Made by a program: the position numbers and the translations under genes. The notes below the pieces were generated by a model, which searched no databases, had not been told where the DNA came from, and worked only from the letters and a program-made list of their open reading frames with translations. From Halococcaceae archaeon (GTDB taxonomy: Archaea > Halobacteriota > Halobacteria > Halobacteriales > Halalkalicoccaceae): a stretch of DNA of 7,084 nucleotides. Where the stretch lies: the NCBI GenBank assembly GCA_007128515.1, contig SKXI01000429.1:1-7084 (forward strand), given 5' to 3'. This document shows positions 5,562-7,084 of this stretch, in pieces. Position 1 is the first letter of the stretch. Every line of letters begins with the position of its first letter.

Positions 5562-5960
5562 CTACCCCGGCCCCTCGGTCGCGACGTAGAGGGTCTCGCC
5601 GGGGAGCGTGTGCGTCTCGACGGGCACCGTCGGTGGATCGCCCCCGAGCGTAGTGAAGAGAACGGCTGCGTCGACGGATCGGCCGAGATCGCGGATCGGG
5701 CGGTGGAGTTCTGGGGGAGCGTTGAGCGCGTAGAGCGCCGCCGCGTCGGCGTAGATCTCGGTCCTGGGTTCGGTCACGTCGTCGCGGAGGAACCGCACAC
5801 CCTCGGGAACCGGGCGCTCGACGACGTCGGTCGCGGTAACTCCCTTCCCCCGTTCGGCGAGTCCGGCGGCGACGCCGGGGCGGTGGCCGATCCCGACCTC
5901 GACGAGCGGGTCGTACCCCGAGAGCGCGTCGCAGAGCGCGGTTCGGGTCGCGTCTTGCAC
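5562..5960 (-). CDS. UPF0146 family protein (Rossmann-like, function unknown)
   Basis: The 132-residue product matches the archaeal UPF0146 family. It resembles a small truncated Rossmann fold of the SAM-dependent methyltransferase kind: '[23 protein letters not shown]' (16-38) is a glycine motif I, 'VTATDVVER' (41-49) has the acidic end of strand 2, '[11 protein letters not shown]' (55-65) is a motif II-like turn, and '[19 protein letters not shown]' (71-89) plus '[14 protein letters not shown]' (97-110) fill the strand 4-5 region. A full C-terminal catalytic part is missing, as is normal for the family, so methyltransferase activity is unproven. The start is taken as GTG at 5960. The TATA-like sequence nearest to it belongs more plausibly to the divergent amzA, leaving cgtatg (minus strand, 5985-5990) as a weak candidate for this gene. 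A downstream start is possible. Confidence 0.83.
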   Translation of the reverse strand: MQDATRTALCDALSGYDPLVEVGIGHRPGVAAGLAERGKGVTATDVVERPVPEGVRFLRDDVTEPRTEIYADAAALYALNAPPELHRPIRDLGRSVDAAVLFTTLGGDPPTVPVETHTLPGETLYVATEGPG

Positions 5961-5964
5961 GACG

Positions 5965-5972
5965 TATTTATG
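5965..5972 (+). promoter_or_regulatory. TATA-like element of amzA
   Basis: tatttatg, centred about 29 bp before the amzA ATG at 5997, fits the spacing for a leaderless archaeal transcript. It starts only 5 bp upstream of the UPF0146 GTG on the other strand, so a complex bound here should interfere with initiation of that gene. Confidence 0.6.
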
Positions 5973-5996
5973 TCAGCGGCCCCCATACGCGTTTCC

Positions 5997-6518
5997 ATGC
6001 ACGTCGACATCGTGCCGGTTGGCGAGCTCCCCGCCGAGGTCAAACGCGAAGCCTCCTCGGGGCTCCGGTCGGTCTACGATTGCGAGGTCACGGTCGCGAA
6101 CGACCAGTCGATCCCGGACGGATCCTACGACAGAAACCGCGATCAGTACCGCGCAGAGGAGTTCATCGAGCTCGTCAGCCGAGTCGGCTCCGGCGAGAAG
6201 AACATCGGTATCACCGCGAAGGACCTCTACTACCGCCGTCGGAACTACGTCTTCGGGCTGGCCTACCTGGACGGAAAGGGCAGCGTCATCTCGACCTATC
6301 GGCTCCAGACCGCGAGCGACGGCGGCTTCTCACAGAAGAGCGCCCGCGAGGTGTTCGGCGACCGGGTTCGCAAGGAGGTCGTCCACGAGATCGGCCACAC
6401 CCTCGGGCTCGAACACTGCGACAACAAACGCTGCGTGATGAACTTCTCGCCGACCGTTCGCGAGGTCGATATCAAAGAGCAGACGCTCTGCGGGACCTGC
6501 CAGCGAACGCTGTTCTGA
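5997..6518 (+). CDS. amzA: Archaemetzincin, zinc metalloprotease
   Basis: Archaemetzincins are small cytosolic zinc proteases of the metzincin clan; their cellular substrates are largely unknown. The 173-residue product begins with the family-typical HVDIVPVGELP (2-12) and contains 'NIGITAKDLYYRRRNYVFGLAYLDGKG' (69-95). The catalytic motif is HEIGHTLGLEH (130-140), with zinc ligands His130, His134 and His140 and base Glu131. It is followed directly by Cys141, then Cys146, the Met-turn Met148 (CVMNFS), and Cys165/Cys168 (CGTC). These four cysteines form the structural second zinc site that distinguishes archaemetzincins. All key residues are present and the length is normal. The frame is open far upstream, but ATG at 5997 starts the conserved strand and lies about 29 bp after a TATA-like tatttatg. 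Confidence 0.96.
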   Translation: MHVDIVPVGELPAEVKREASSGLRSVYDCEVTVANDQSIPDGSYDRNRDQYRAEEFIELVSRVGSGEKNIGITAKDLYYRRRNYVFGLAYLDGKGSVISTYRLQTASDGGFSQKSAREVFGDRVRKEVVHEIGHTLGLEHCDNKRCVMNFSPTVREVDIKEQTLCGTCQRTLF

Positions 6519-6777
6519 CCGGACCGACCCCCGAAACGCGTTCGATGAGGGATCGGGGTCCTGAGAGGGGCGAACCGCGTGGTGTCGGACGGGACGACCG
6601 CGTGCGAACGGCGCGGCTCCGCGTGGAGGGATCTGATAGGGATCGTCGTAGACGTTCGTAGAGTTCCCGATCCGGGACCGAGAGACGGGATCGGTCGATC
6701 GGCCACCGAGGTCGCTGGTTGGCTACGATGATCCAAAAAACGGTCCGTCGGTCCGGTCGCCGGGCGACCGTTGCCGC
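6519..6777. other. Intergenic spacer with small inverted repeats, no supported gene
   Basis: These 259 bp separate the convergent amzA and cold-shock genes. Short frames here encode only Arg-rich sequence without family resemblance. Two overlapping, mutually exclusive inverted repeats are visible: tcccg/cggga at 6665-6677 with a 3-nt loop, and ccgatcc/ggatcgg at 6667-6694 with a 14-nt loop. The right end holds the cold-shock gene terminator. Confidence 0.6.
6735..6777 (-). terminator. Hairpin plus oligo-T terminator of the cold-shock gene
   Basis: On the minus strand, immediately after the csp stop, an inverted repeat (cggtcgcc/ggcgaccg, plus-strand 6754-6770) can form a GC-rich hairpin. About 14 nt further on comes a TTTTTT run (plus-strand aaaaaa, 6735-6740). 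Archaeal RNA polymerase stops mainly on oligo-T, so the run is the key part and the hairpin may protect the 3' end. Confidence 0.6.
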
Positions 6778-6972
6778 TCAGTTGCGGACGACGTTCGTCG
6801 CGCGGGGGCCCTTCGGGGCCTGTTCGATGTCGAATTCGATCTCCGTGCCTTCTTCGAGGTCCTCGCCGCCGACGTCTTCCATGTGGAAGAACACATCGTC
6901 GTCCGCGTCGTCCGTCGAAATGAAGCCGTAACCGCCCATGTCGTTGAAGAAATCAACTTTTCCGTGTGCCAT
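6778..6972 (-). CDS. CspA-type cold-shock domain protein
   Basis: This 64-residue single cold-shock domain is an OB-fold that binds single-stranded RNA and DNA and is thought to act as an RNA chaperone in the cytosol. Both nucleic-acid motifs are present: RNP1-like GGYGFIST (13-20) and RNP2-like DVFFHM (26-31). The protein starts AHGKVDFFND, corresponding to the GxVKWFN strand of bacterial CspA, with Asp-Phe-Phe in place of Lys-Trp-Phe. It ends in 'GPRATNVVRN', the usual 'GPQAxNV' end. The surface is strongly acidic, as in haloarchaeal homologues. I chose ATG at 6972: it begins at the domain edge and has a TATA-like gttatacg (minus strand, 6998-7005) about 29 bp upstream. An earlier in-frame start at 6993 would fall beside the TATA element. 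Confidence 0.95.
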   Translation of the reverse strand: MAHGKVDFFNDMGGYGFISTDDADDDVFFHMEDVGGEDLEEGTEIEFDIEQAPKGPRATNVVRN

Positions 6973-6997
6973 TGCAAACAAACGTACGGCCAAGCAG

Positions 6998-7005
6998 CGT
7001 ATAAC
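6998..7005 (-). promoter_or_regulatory. TATA-like element of the cold-shock gene
   Basis: The minus strand reads ggttatacgc, centred about 29 bp before the ATG at 6972. The expected transcription start near 6975 leaves almost no leader, so the long structured 5' UTR typical of bacterial cspA cannot be present if this is the main promoter. Confidence 0.6.
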
Positions 7006-7084
7006 CCTTCCGAGGGTCGTGGTATCGCGGGAACGGACACGTGCTACCGATGGGGTCGGCCCGTCGGCGTCCGTGACGACTCCG

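Noticed and set aside
4607..5653. A 348-codon open frame on the plus strand
   Set aside because: It is antisense to the HAD hydrolase gene. Its translation is Arg/Val/Gly-rich without family features, while the minus strand has every HAD motif.
5493..5996. N-terminal extension of the archaemetzincin frame
   Set aside because: It is antisense to UPF0146. The conserved archaemetzincin start is at 5997 with a TATA element at the right distance.
6545..6661. A 38-codon Arg-rich frame after amzA
   Set aside because: It is basic, low-complexity and lacks a promoter or family resemblance, so chance is the likely cause.
1..7084. CRISPR arrays, insertion sequences, tRNA or rRNA genes
   Set aside because: I saw no regularly spaced repeats, transposase motifs, terminal inverted repeats or tRNA-like folds with a TTC loop.

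Overview
The window looks like chromosomal DNA from a halophilic archaeon (class Halobacteria). The DNA is GC-rich, the proteins are acidic (poor in Lys, rich in Asp/Glu), and most genes have an archaeal TATA-like element about 27-30 bp before the start codon, as expected for leaderless transcripts. The gene content agrees: Sec61-beta, archaemetzincin, an F420-dependent NADP reductase-like protein, UPF0146, a HalOD1 protein and an HTH-10 (bacterio-opsin activator type) regulator. I cannot name the genus with confidence.

Layout. At 21-341 (+) lies a small ASCH-domain protein. It converges on, and shares a CTAG stop tetranucleotide with, a low-molecular-weight phosphatase homologue (338-739, -) that has lost its catalytic Cys and Arg. 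A leftward block follows: hisE (781-1080), a bifunctional-nuclease/DUF151 protein (1077-1535, overlapping hisE by 4 bp), pdxT (1572-2168) and a 53-residue Sec61-beta (2206-2367). A divergent promoter region (2368-2470) separates this block from a rightward group: a thioredoxin (2471-2740), an HTH-10 regulator broken by one in-frame TAA (2763-3410), and a stand-alone HalOD1 protein behind a strong TATA box (3496-3795). Next come three leftward genes, each with its own apparent promoter: an NpdG-type F420-dependent NADP reductase (3891-4556), a HAD phosphatase of the TIGR01548 type (4643-5521) and UPF0146 (5562-5960). UPF0146 is divergent from the archaemetzincin gene amzA (5997-6518, +), with only 36 bp between the start codons. 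A 259-bp spacer with small hairpins leads to a leftward CspA-type cold-shock protein (6778-6972), which has a hairpin/oligo-T terminator.

How the genes fit together. Most are single-gene housekeeping units: histidine and pyridoxal-phosphate biosynthesis, secretion, redox and RNA chaperoning. There is no mobile element, CRISPR array, tRNA or rRNA. The items most worth a second look are the active-site-less phosphatase homologue, the nonsense mutation in the HTH-10 regulator, and the compact nested promoter of UPF0146 and amzA. I see no clear evidence for a wholly new multi-gene system.
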